A stretch of 14,518 bases of DNA from Lachnospiraceae bacterium UBA7060 (GTDB lineage: Bacteria; Bacillota; Clostridia; Lachnospirales; Lachnospiraceae). The notes under the pieces were generated by a model. It ran no database searches and was not told the DNA's origin. It saw nothing but the letters and a program-made list of their open reading frames with translations. Made by a program: the position numbers and the translations under genes. Positions 8,895 through 14,518 of the stretch are shown here, one piece after another. Where the stretch lies: positions 1-14,518 of the forward strand of contig DLAA01000071.1 in the NCBI GenBank assembly GCA_002493835.1, in the 5' to 3' direction. The stretch's first letter is position 1. Each line of letters opens with the position of its first letter.

Positions 8895-8942
8895 CGGTTC
8901 TGTTTAGCATATCCTATGTGAAATGTGGGGAAAAAAGAACCG
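8895..8942. promoter_or_regulatory. Divergent intergenic region with a spaced 7-bp inverted repeat
   Basis: The 97 bases between the symporter start and the 8979 gene contain CGGTTCT at 8895-8901 and its exact complement AGAACCG at 8936-8942, 34 bases apart. Each divergent gene is therefore preceded by the same AGAACCG word in its own direction. The spacing is too wide for a simple terminator or a single compact operator, but would allow two protein-binding half sites. I found no convincing sigma-A promoter pair in either direction. A regulatory role is inference, and a chance repeat is possible. Confidence 0.3.
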
Positions 8943-8978
8943 ATGGAGCTGCGGAGAAAATAGAAGGGGGAAGAGGAA

Positions 8979-9365
8979 ATGAATGAGGTGGAAAAGACGA
9001 AAGCCTATGCCTGGGCGAAGGCCCTCTGCCATTATGCAGGGGAGGATGAAAAGTTCCTGGAGACATTTTTTGAGCGATTGCTAGTCTCGGAGGGGGTGTC
9101 ACGGGAGTTTTTGTATTATTTGGAGCATCAGGATTTTTTATGTGCCTATCAGGTGGAGGGATATACGCTGATTGACATTATGGTATGGCAGATGGATCAT
9201 TTTAAGGCGCAGCTTGACAGAGACAGGCGGGATATGAAGAGCAACGGAGACAAGATGCTCCTTCATGCTTTTCATACCATGCTTTTGATGGAAGAAAATC
9301 CGGAATATTATGTAAACTTAATGCAGAGCGAGACAGGGACAGATTATCCGGGAAAATATAATTGA
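8979..9365 (+). CDS. Small conserved helical protein of unknown function (possibly DUF3837)
   Basis: This 128-residue protein has no signal peptide or membrane helix, so it is probably cytoplasmic. It looks almost entirely alpha-helical, rich in charged and aromatic residues. Visible blocks are FLETFFERLL (27-36), FLYYLEHQDFLCAYQVEGYTL (44-64), DIMVWQMDHFKAQLDRDRR (66-84) and MLLHAFHTMLLMEENPEYY (93-111). The last block recalls the DUF3837 family from memory, which I could not check. AAGGGGG at 8964-8970 is 8 bases ahead of ATG, a strong site. The stop is 10 bases before the nucleoid-associated-protein gene, so the two are almost certainly co-transcribed. No function can be assigned; a partner role for the next gene product is only suggested by position. 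Confidence 0.8.
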   Translation: MNEVEKTKAYAWAKALCHYAGEDEKFLETFFERLLVSEGVSREFLYYLEHQDFLCAYQVEGYTLIDIMVWQMDHFKAQLDRDRRDMKSNGDKMLLHAFHTMLLMEENPEYYVNLMQSETGTDYPGKYN

Positions 9366-9375
9366 GAGGAATCAG

Positions 9376-10401
9376 ATGACAAAAGAGGATATCAGAATCA
9401 AACATATTATTGTACATATTCTAGACCCTGCCATCGGTATGCCGGTTCTCTCCGATACAGAGTTGGAGTTCGGTTCGGAGGTGGCGGAGTTTGTGCGGGA
9501 GCATATCGGAAAAATCTGCGTGGGTGACGATGCGAAAGACTGCCGGTTTTATGAGAAGGAGTCGGAGGTGTATCAGCTGCTTGCGGGGTATGAGGATGAA
9601 CATTTTATTGAAGTAAGCCAGGAGATTGCCGGTCTTTTGTATGAGATTATGAGTGGGAATATAGACATCCCTCCGGCTGACCTGATGGTGGTGCGGTTTC
9701 GGGAGGGGGAGGAGGAGTATCTGGCTCTTCTGAAAATGAATTATAAGACGCTATATACCCACAGGACGATGCCCATCCCGGAGGGAGAGGGGAACAGCAA
9801 CGAGCTGGTCCGGCACAAGTCCATTCTGCCGCCACAGACCCAGCGGCTCACGGAAGCGGCGGTGATCTGCCTTTCAGATTTCTCTTTGCAAGTGGTGGAG
9901 AAGAAATACGAGGTGAACGGGGAGAAGACGGATTATTTTTCGTTCCTTTTTTTGAAGTGCAGTGCCCATCTCTCGCACAAGTCTAAGCTGTCCATCGTGG
10001 GACGCGCAGTGGAGAGTGTGCAGAAGGAGGGTTTCGCTGAGAGTGAGCGGCCCCTTCGGCAGATGAGGGCAAAGAGCATCATGCAGGAGGAGATGGAGGA
10101 GAAAGGCGGCTTTGTGGTGGAGGAGCTCGCGGAGAAAATTTTTGAAGGGGAACCGGAATTGCGGACGGCCTTTCAGGATAAAATGGAAAAGTATAACATG
10201 GTAAAAGAGACCATCGAGCCGAAAAGTGAGAACACGACGCGTAAGTATCAGAGCCAGCATCTTTTTACGGACACAGGCATAGAGATTAAAATCCCCATGG
10301 AACAGTACAAGAATCCTAAGTGCGTGGAATTTATCACGAATCCTGACGGGACGGTGAGTGTGCTCATTAAGAATATCGAGCATCTTGAGGCGAAAATCTG
10401 A
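9376..10401 (+). CDS. Nucleoid-associated protein, YejK/NdpA (NA37) family
   Basis: This 341-residue cytoplasmic protein matches the 37-kDa nucleoid-associated family, whose E. coli member YejK binds the nucleoid; the molecular role in Firmicutes is poorly defined. The N-terminus has the expected IKHIIVHILD (7-16) followed by PVLSDTELE (22-30). The central region LALLKMNYK sits where family members have a conserved beta-strand. The C-terminus carries TDTGIEIKIPMEQYKN, then EFITNPDGTVSVLIKNI, the typical ending of the Gram-positive branch. The length is normal. AGAGGA at 9365-9370 overlaps the upstream stop and is 5 bases ahead of ATG. It is the middle gene of a three-gene cluster with the small helical protein and the Mbeg1-like hydrolase. 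Confidence 0.9.
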   Translation: MTKEDIRIKHIIVHILDPAIGMPVLSDTELEFGSEVAEFVREHIGKICVGDDAKDCRFYEKESEVYQLLAGYEDEHFIEVSQEIAGLLYEIMSGNIDIPPADLMVVRFREGEEEYLALLKMNYKTLYTHRTMPIPEGEGNSNELVRHKSILPPQTQRLTEAAVICLSDFSLQVVEKKYEVNGEKTDYFSFLFLKCSAHLSHKSKLSIVGRAVESVQKEGFAESERPLRQMRAKSIMQEEMEEKGGFVVEELAEKIFEGEPELRTAFQDKMEKYNMVKETIEPKSENTTRKYQSQHLFTDTGIEIKIPMEQYKNPKCVEFITNPDGTVSVLIKNIEHLEAKI

Positions 10402-10445
10402 TGCCGGAAGGCCGTCGGGAAGAACTGGCGGATTCGGACAATGGC

Positions 10446-10461
10446 AGAAAGGCTTATAATG
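10446..10461 (+). promoter_or_regulatory. Ribosome binding site favouring the internal start of the Mbeg1-like gene
   Basis: AGAAAGG at 10446-10452 lies 6 bases ahead of ATG 10459, a normal spacing. The earlier in-frame ATG at 10441 has no purine-rich site at a usable distance. The protein from 10459 begins MGTILDYLREYG, which fits the expected N-terminus of the family, while the six extra residues from 10441 (MAERLI) do not look conserved. Confidence 0.6.
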
Positions 10462-11640
10462 GGAACCATTTTGGATTATCTGAGAGAATATGGCGGTTAT
10501 AATTTGTCGGAGAAACCTTTCAGCGATGTGGATAGTCTGGTGATCAGCCAGCTGTCTTATCTGAAATTTGACGGTATTGTGCCGGGACCGTTTGAGGGAC
10601 AGATGCCTGTGAGTCTGCAGGAGATCGCTGCCCATAAGGATTATGATCATCTCTATGCGGATGAGCGTTATCGTAAAGATAATACGGCGCTCTTTTTGGG
10701 CGTTGTAAACAGCATACGCTTTGGCAGTATGAAATTGTGGAATTATGTAAACCATATAGAGCCGGAGGAGGAAAGTCAGTTTTCCGCTGTTGTGTGCGGG
10801 CTTTCGGAAGGGGTAACCTATGTGGTTTTTCGGGGGACTGATGAAAATATTGTAGGATGGAAGGAGGACCTGAATCTGGCCTTTTCGGAACCGGTGCCCG
10901 GACAGAGGAGAAGCGTGGTTTATCTGGAGCAGGCAGCCAAAACCATAGAGGGAGAGTTTTACGTGGGCGGCCATTCCAAGGGAGGAAATCTGGCTGTGTA
11001 TTCGGCCATGCATTGTGAACCTGAAGTGCGGGACAGGATTGCCCGCATATACGATCACGATGGCCCGGGATTCCGTCCGGAAGTCAGGAGGCAGGGCGCT
11101 TATGCGGAAATAGAGAGCCGGATACACAAGACAGTTCCCCGTTCTTCTCTGGTAGGGATGCTTCTGTATACAGACGGCGCTTATCAGGTGGTGGAGAGCA
11201 AGACCATAGGACTGGCCCAGCACAATCCGTACACATGGCTGATTAAAGATGATTCCTTCCGCATTGTGGAACAGATCCGTCCAGGACGGAAATTTATGGA
11301 TCAAGCGCTCAATGAGTGGATTTTGTCGCTGGATCAGGAGCAGATGCATACCTTTGTAGACACTTTATATCATATTGTGCAGGCCTCTGAGACAGACAAT
11401 CTCATCGATTTCACGGCAAACTGGTTCCAGAGTCTGCAGAAAATTGGCAGAGCCGTCGGTGAAGTGGATGGGGAGACGGCGGAAGTGCTTTTTCGAATTA
11501 TGAGGGCTCTCTTTGAAGTGATTTCGCTCCATGCAAAAGAGGAGGTGAAAAGCAGGAGAGAAATGCAGAGGGAAAAGTTCGAGGAAGGCATGATGCAGCT
11601 GGAGCATCATTGGAGGCCGCTTGGGAAAGACAAAAAATAG
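10459..11640 (+). CDS. Mbeg1-like alpha/beta hydrolase (DUF2974, lipase-like)
   Basis: From ATG 10459 the protein has 393 residues; an in-frame ATG at 10441 would add six. It has the lipase-like alpha/beta-hydrolase layout: VVFRGTDENIVGWKEDLNL (122-140) as in class 3 lipases, then the nucleophile elbow GHSKGG (171-176) with Ser173, and YDHDGPGF (198-205), where the acid of the triad may lie. The start region EKPFSDVDSLVISQLSYL (18-35) is typical of Mbeg1-like proteins. The charged C-terminus (KSRREMQREKFEEG) looks like a helix. There is no signal peptide, so it probably acts in the cytoplasm; the substrate is unknown. The gene follows the nucleoid-associated-protein gene by 57 bases with no terminator between them. 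Its last 34 bases overlap the 3' end of the converging amidotransferase-like gene. Confidence 0.87.
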   Translation: MGTILDYLREYGGYNLSEKPFSDVDSLVISQLSYLKFDGIVPGPFEGQMPVSLQEIAAHKDYDHLYADERYRKDNTALFLGVVNSIRFGSMKLWNYVNHIEPEEESQFSAVVCGLSEGVTYVVFRGTDENIVGWKEDLNLAFSEPVPGQRRSVVYLEQAAKTIEGEFYVGGHSKGGNLAVYSAMHCEPEVRDRIARIYDHDGPGFRPEVRRQGAYAEIESRIHKTVPRSSLVGMLLYTDGAYQVVESKTIGLAQHNPYTWLIKDDSFRIVEQIRPGRKFMDQALNEWILSLDQEQMHTFVDTLYHIVQASETDNLIDFTANWFQSLQKIGRAVGEVDGETAEVLFRIMRALFEVISLHAKEEVKSRREMQREKFEEGMMQLEHHWRPLGKDKK

Positions 11641-12257
11641 CGGAAAAGTGATTCTCCTGCGTTTTTTGGGAGTCGTTCGGGATGCCACTGAACGCCCATG
11701 ATAGGAAGAAATCTGTGGACCAGTCCCTCAATGATATTATCGCCGGACCGGCAGACAGCGATAAGATCCTGACCCAGGCGGTTTACGGTTTGATGATGGG
11801 CCGAATTCACCTTGACACTGTTCCCGTAGAGCTGGTAAAAGAAATCCCGCCGGCCAAGGTCACAGTGGAAGACATAGTGAAACTGGTCAAGTCCGATCCA
11901 CTTGTGGTTTTCTGCTGTATTGATATGCTGCGTAATATCGCCTTTAAAATGAACATTGATCAGTTGAAGTCCCTTGCAGATGCCGAGCACGGGCTTTTTT
12001 TCTGCCACAAATCGGGATAAAGTTTCAAGCTGTAAAATGTCAAGCTCCGTGTCTATATGGAGGGAGCCGTGATCTGTCTGACCGAAAAAAGCGGGAGTGA
12101 TATCGCCGCCGCCGGGGAGAAGCAGGTGGGTCGCGAGCTGGGCCTCCTCAGGGATCAAAGTGGTGTGATAGGGGATTGCCAGTCTATGCAGGGCATTTTC
12201 ATAGTTTTGAGTATCTTCACTGCGGCCCAGGATGGCTACAAGAGGGAAAGTGGACAT
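11607..12257 (-). CDS. Class I glutamine amidotransferase-like (peptidase C26, PuuD-like) hydrolase
   Basis: The 216-residue protein resembles gamma-glutamyl-gamma-aminobutyrate hydrolases, which cleave gamma-glutamyl amides with a Cys-His-Glu triad. The catalytic elements are present: LLLPGGGDITP (46-56), GICKGLQ (92-98) with Cys94, NSAHHQ (151-156), and GVQWHPE (188-194) with His192 and Glu194. GICRG is the usual form of the elbow, so Lys95 is a mild variant. It is shorter than E. coli PuuD (about 250 residues), with a compact N-terminal half, so the real substrate may differ. AAGGAG lies 6 bases ahead of ATG on the minus strand. Its last 34 bases overlap the Mbeg1-like gene, and it is divergent from the arabinofuranosidase operon. 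No other putrescine or GABA genes are nearby to support a PuuD pathway. Confidence 0.85.
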   Translation of the reverse strand: MSTFPLVAILGRSEDTQNYENALHRLAIPYHTTLIPEEAQLATHLLLPGGGDITPAFFGQTDHGSLHIDTELDILQLETLSRFVAEKKPVLGICKGLQLINVHFKGDITQHINTAENHKWIGLDQFHYVFHCDLGRRDFFYQLYGNSVKVNSAHHQTVNRLGQDLIAVCRSGDNIIEGLVHRFLPIMGVQWHPERLPKNAGESLFRYFLSFPSGLQ

Positions 12258-12316
12258 GGCAGACTCCTTTAGAGTTGGGGTGCGTTACTATATCTTATGC
12301 GTCTGATGGCGTGGCG

Positions 12317-12340
12317 TTCAGCATGCGTTCATCTGCTGAA
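12317..12340. promoter_or_regulatory. Perfect 7-bp-arm inverted repeat upstream of the GH43 promoter
   Basis: TTCAGCA (12317-12323) and TGCTGAA (12334-12340) are exact complements separated by 10 bases. Neither strand has a run of T after the second arm, so this is not an intrinsic terminator. It sits between the start of the minus-strand C26 gene and the -35 element at 12350, where an activator or a shared regulator of the divergent genes could bind. Function is inferred from position only. Confidence 0.45.
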
Positions 12341-12349
12341 AAATAATGG

Positions 12350-12378
12350 TTGCTTTATTTGGAGAAATCCAATATAAT
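12350..12378 (+). promoter_or_regulatory. Predicted sigma-A promoter of the arabinofuranosidase operon
   Basis: TTGCTT (12350-12355) and a consensus TATAAT (12373-12378) are separated by exactly 17 bases. They lie in a markedly AT-rich stretch (about 12340-12416) that contrasts with the surrounding genes. Transcription should begin near 12385, giving a leader of about 75 bases ahead of the GH43 start codon. This is the best promoter in the window. Confidence 0.7.
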
Positions 12379-12422
12379 TTTAGATACAATTAAAATAATT
12401 TATTAATTTAAAAAATGGACGC

Positions 12423-12438
12423 GTGCAATCGACTGCAC
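12423..12438. promoter_or_regulatory. LacI-type operator-like palindrome in the GH43 leader
   Basis: The 16-base element GTGCAATCGACTGCAC is a palindrome with seven of eight base pairs matched and a central CG, as seen in operators of LacI/GalR-family regulators. It lies about 45 bases after the -10 element and 22 bases before the GH43 start, so a bound repressor could block elongation. It matches the CcpA cre consensus only partly. A pathway-specific regulator is more likely, but none is encoded in the window. Confidence 0.45.
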
Positions 12439-12460
12439 AGCGCTTCGGAATGGGGGAAAA

Positions 12461-13405
12461 ATGAGCGAAATACTTTACAACAAACCATGGATATTACAGC
12501 GTGCTGATCCGTATGTATATCGGCATACAGACGGCAGTTATTACTTTACGGCTTCTGTCCCGGCTTACGACGGGATCATATTGCGCAAGGCGGATACGCT
12601 TGCGGGACTGGTTGATGCTCCTGAGGTAGAGATCTGGCATAAACATGAGTCGGGAATTATGAGCTGTCATATCTGGGCACCGGAGCTTTACTATATCGAC
12701 GGCGCGTGGTATATCTACTATGCGGGCGGAGACAAGGATGCTGTCTGGGAGATCAGACCCTATGTGCTGGAGTGTAAGGATGCAGATCCCATGACAGGCA
12801 CATGGACAGAAAAGGGCAAGATGGGAAGAGCCGATGATGACGACTTTTCTTTTGAGGCGTTTTCTCTGGATGGTACCGTTTTTGAGAATAGAGGGAAATG
12901 GTATTATATATGGGCTGAAAAGGTGGGTGTTGGGAAACAGATATCCAATCTCTATATCGCGGAAATGGAGACGCCATACAAATTGAAGACGGTACAAGTT
13001 CTCCTCACAACTCCTGATTATGACTGGGAACGGGTAGGCTTCTGGGTCAACGAGGGGCCGGCTGTCCTGAAACGGAATGGCAAGATCTTTATGACCTATT
13101 CGGCTTCAGAGACGGGTGTGGATTATTGTATGGGAATGCTTACGGCAGATGAAGACTCCGATCTGTTAGATCCCCTGTCATGGAAAAAGGAACGATACCC
13201 CGTGCTGCAGTCAGATGCTTCTTTAGAGGTTTACGGCCCGGGACACAACAGCTTTACTGTGGATGAGGAAGGCAATGACATCATGGTGTATCATGCCCGG
13301 ACAGAAGTTGAAATTGTGGGAAATCCACTCTATAATCCGAACCGTCATGCGATGCTGATGAAGTTTGGCTGGGAGAAGGGAAGACCGATATTTAAGTTTA
13401 CATAA
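12461..13405 (+). CDS. Glycoside hydrolase family 43 enzyme, probable exo-alpha-L-arabinofuranosidase
   Basis: The 314-residue protein is a single five-bladed beta-propeller domain of GH43. The expected catalytic residues are visible: Asp16 in RADPYV as the general base, Asp137 in SLDGTVF as the pKa modulator, and Glu198 in VNEGPAV as the general acid. HIWAPELYY (70-78) and GPGHNSFTV (259-267) are typical of the arabinofuranosidase branch. There is no signal peptide or carbohydrate-binding module, so it should act in the cytoplasm on imported arabino-oligosaccharides. A xylosidase activity is possible within the family. GGGGGA just ahead of ATG is the binding site. It is the first gene of an operon with the GH51 gene 24 bases downstream, behind a consensus promoter and an operator-like palindrome. 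Confidence 0.9.
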   Translation: MSEILYNKPWILQRADPYVYRHTDGSYYFTASVPAYDGIILRKADTLAGLVDAPEVEIWHKHESGIMSCHIWAPELYYIDGAWYIYYAGGDKDAVWEIRPYVLECKDADPMTGTWTEKGKMGRADDDDFSFEAFSLDGTVFENRGKWYYIWAEKVGVGKQISNLYIAEMETPYKLKTVQVLLTTPDYDWERVGFWVNEGPAVLKRNGKIFMTYSASETGVDYCMGMLTADEDSDLLDPLSWKKERYPVLQSDASLEVYGPGHNSFTVDEEGNDIMVYHARTEVEIVGNPLYNPNRHAMLMKFGWEKGRPIFKFT

Positions 13406-13408
13406 TGC

Positions 13409-13429
13409 AAGGAGGAAACAGGAGGAAGT
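13409..13429 (+). promoter_or_regulatory. Duplicated Shine-Dalgarno ahead of the GH51 gene
   Basis: AGGAGGAA occurs twice ten bases apart, at 13410-13417 and 13420-13427. The second AGGAGG is only 4 bases from ATG 13430 and the first is 14 bases from it, so neither has the ideal spacing of about 7-9. The pair looks like a 10-bp tandem duplication of the ribosome binding site. Confidence 0.7.
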
Positions 13430-14518
13430 ATGGCAAAATTATTTATCAATGAGAGGAACAAAAAAGGGCATATAAACCCTGAGGTCTACGGACATTTTTC
13501 GGAGCATTTGGGCAGGTGTATTTACGAGGGTATTTATGTGGGAGAAAACTCTGAAATTCCCAATGTGAATGGTATGCGTAAGGATGTGGTGGACGCCTTG
13601 AAAGAGATGCAGGTTCCGGTGCTTCGCTGGCCGGGCGGCTGTTTTGCGGATGAGTATCACTGGAAAGACGGCATCGGGCCCAAGGAAAATCGAAAGAAGA
13701 TGGTCAATACACACTGGGGCGGTGTGGTGGAGGACAACAGTTTCGGTACGCACGAGTTTTTTGAGCTCTGTGAACAGCTGGGCTGTAAGACTTATGTGAA
13801 CGGAAATGTAGGCAGCGGCACTGTGCAGGAGATGAGTGAGTGGGTAGAGTATATCACTTTTGACGGGGTTTCTCCCATGGCTGATCTGCGCAGGAAAAAC
13901 GGACACGAAAAGCCTTGGACCATCGATTATTTCGGTGTGGGAAATGAGAATTGGGGCTGCGGCGGCAACATGACGCCGGAGTACTATGGAAATCTGTACA
14001 GAAGATATCAGACCTATGTGCGTCATTACAATCACGCGGCACCTATCAAAAAGATCTGCGGCGGTCCCAACGTGGCGGATTACTTCTGGACGGAGGGCGT
14101 GTTAAAGACCTGCTTTGCACCGCCGCAGCCGGAACCGGGCGCACCGGGCGTTGTACCGGGACATATGGACGGACTTTCTCTGCACTATTACGTGCATCCG
14201 GGCGGATGGCAGAATAAGGGCAGTGCGACAGAGTTTGACGAGTCTGTATGGTATACGACCATGGCAAAAGCAGTTTACATAAAAGAGCTTATAGAGCGTC
14301 ACGGTGCCATTATGGATCGGTATGATCCGGACAAGCGCATCGGTATGATCGTGGATGAGTGGGGCTGCTGGTTTGACGTGGAGCCGGGCACCAATCCAGG
14401 GTTTTTGTATCAGCAGAATACTATGCGCGATGCGCTGGTGGCAGGTGTTTCTCTGAATATCTTCAACAAACACTGTGACCGTGTGCAGATGGCCTGTATC
14501 GCGCAGATGGTCAATGTG
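13430..14518 (+). CDS. GH51 alpha-L-arabinofuranosidase, 3' end outside the window
   Basis: This frame is open from ATG 13430 to the right edge: 363 codons without a stop, about 70% of the roughly 500 residues usual for the family. It hydrolyses terminal alpha-L-arabinofuranosyl groups with retention and resembles AbfA-type enzymes. LRWPGGCFADEYHW (65-78) is highly conserved. The acid/base Glu173 lies in GNENWGCGG (171-179) and the nucleophile Glu310 in VDEWGCWFDVEPGTNPG (308-324). The missing part should be the C-terminal beta-sandwich domain. There is no signal peptide, so it is cytoplasmic. It is 24 bases after the GH43 gene and shares its promoter. Family members form hexamers, and the two enzymes together would release arabinose from arabinan or arabinoxylan oligosaccharides. 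Confidence 0.95.
   Translation, partial: MAKLFINERNKKGHINPEVYGHFSEHLGRCIYEGIYVGENSEIPNVNGMRKDVVDALKEMQVPVLRWPGGCFADEYHWKDGIGPKENRKKMVNTHWGGVVEDNSFGTHEFFELCEQLGCKTYVNGNVGSGTVQEMSEWVEYITFDGVSPMADLRRKNGHEKPWTIDYFGVGNENWGCGGNMTPEYYGNLYRRYQTYVRHYNHAAPIKKICGGPNVADYFWTEGVLKTCFAPPQPEPGAPGVVPGHMDGLSLHYYVHPGGWQNKGSATEFDESVWYTTMAKAVYIKELIERHGAIMDRYDPDKRIGMIVDEWGCWFDVEPGTNPGFLYQQNTMRDALVAGVSLNIFNKHCDRVQMACIAQMVNV

Noticed and set aside
10401..10502. 33-codon frame starting in a TGATG overlap with the nucleoid-associated-protein stop
   Set aside because: It is out of frame with the Mbeg1-like gene, overlaps its start, has no own binding site and shows no recognisable sequence. Coupled translation is possible but unsupported.
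9874..11349. 491-codon open frame on the minus strand, opposite the nucleoid-associated-protein and hydrolase genes
   Set aside because: It runs antisense to two clearly recognisable genes, has an unnatural His/Leu/Arg-rich composition with no family motif, and spans the junction of the two genes. It is a codon-bias shadow.
11649..11675. Possible hairpin CTCC...GGGAG just after the Mbeg1-like stop, considered as a terminator
   Set aside because: The stem is short and imperfect, the T-run lies in the loop rather than after the stem, and the region is coding on the minus strand.
11682..12020. 112-codon plus-strand frame opposite the C26 peptidase-like gene
   Set aside because: The minus strand carries all the expected catalytic motifs and a good ribosome binding site; this frame has no family resemblance.
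12423..12438. CcpA cre site at the GH43 leader palindrome
   Set aside because: About 9 of 14 positions fit the cre consensus, with mismatches in core positions; a different LacI-family operator fits better.
13439..14035. 198-codon minus-strand frame opposite the GH51 gene
   Set aside because: The plus strand encodes a GH51 enzyme with both catalytic motifs intact, so the antisense frame is a shadow.

Overview
The window looks like chromosomal DNA of a gut-type Clostridia bacterium, most likely a Lachnospiraceae member. The reasons are strong AGGAGG-type ribosome binding sites, a giant secreted CAP plus bacterial-Ig protein, an Mbeg1-like hydrolase beside a Firmicutes-type nucleoid-associated protein, and paired cytoplasmic GH43 and GH51 arabinofuranosidases. 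I saw no rRNA, tRNA, CRISPR array, transposase or phage gene. The taxonomic call rests on gene content only.

Left part (1-7624, all +). A GC-rich, purine-biased block full of AGCG/GAAGCG words (1-136) precedes a 1752-residue secreted protein. That protein has a signal peptide, six acidic 13-residue repeats, a CAP domain, Big_2-like Ig domains and a C-terminal half of about six divergent beta-rich modules. With no visible terminator after it come a ZIP-family metal transporter and a MATE-family efflux transporter.

Middle part (7586-12257). An AGCS-type sodium/alanine symporter on the minus strand converges on the MATE gene, and the two coding regions overlap at their 3' ends. A 97-base divergent gap separates the symporter from a three-gene plus-strand cluster: a small helical protein (possibly DUF3837), a YejK/NdpA-like nucleoid-associated protein and an Mbeg1-like alpha/beta hydrolase. 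The hydrolase gene in turn overlaps tail-to-tail with a minus-strand class I glutamine-amidotransferase-like (peptidase C26) gene.

Right part (12258-14518). A 203-base divergent gap holds a good sigma-A promoter (TTGCTT, 17 bases, TATAAT), a 7-bp-arm inverted repeat upstream of it and a LacI-type palindrome downstream of it. They precede an arabinose-releasing operon: an intracellular GH43 enzyme, then a GH51 alpha-L-arabinofuranosidase that runs off the right edge (363 codons present). The two enzymes probably act on arabino-oligosaccharides after uptake, so a transporter and a LacI-type regulator may lie just beyond the window.

I see no clearly new defence or mobile system. The best candidates for undescribed biology are the small-protein/NdpA-like/Mbeg1-like cluster, the modular architecture of the giant CAP protein, and the compact control region of the arabinofuranosidase operon.
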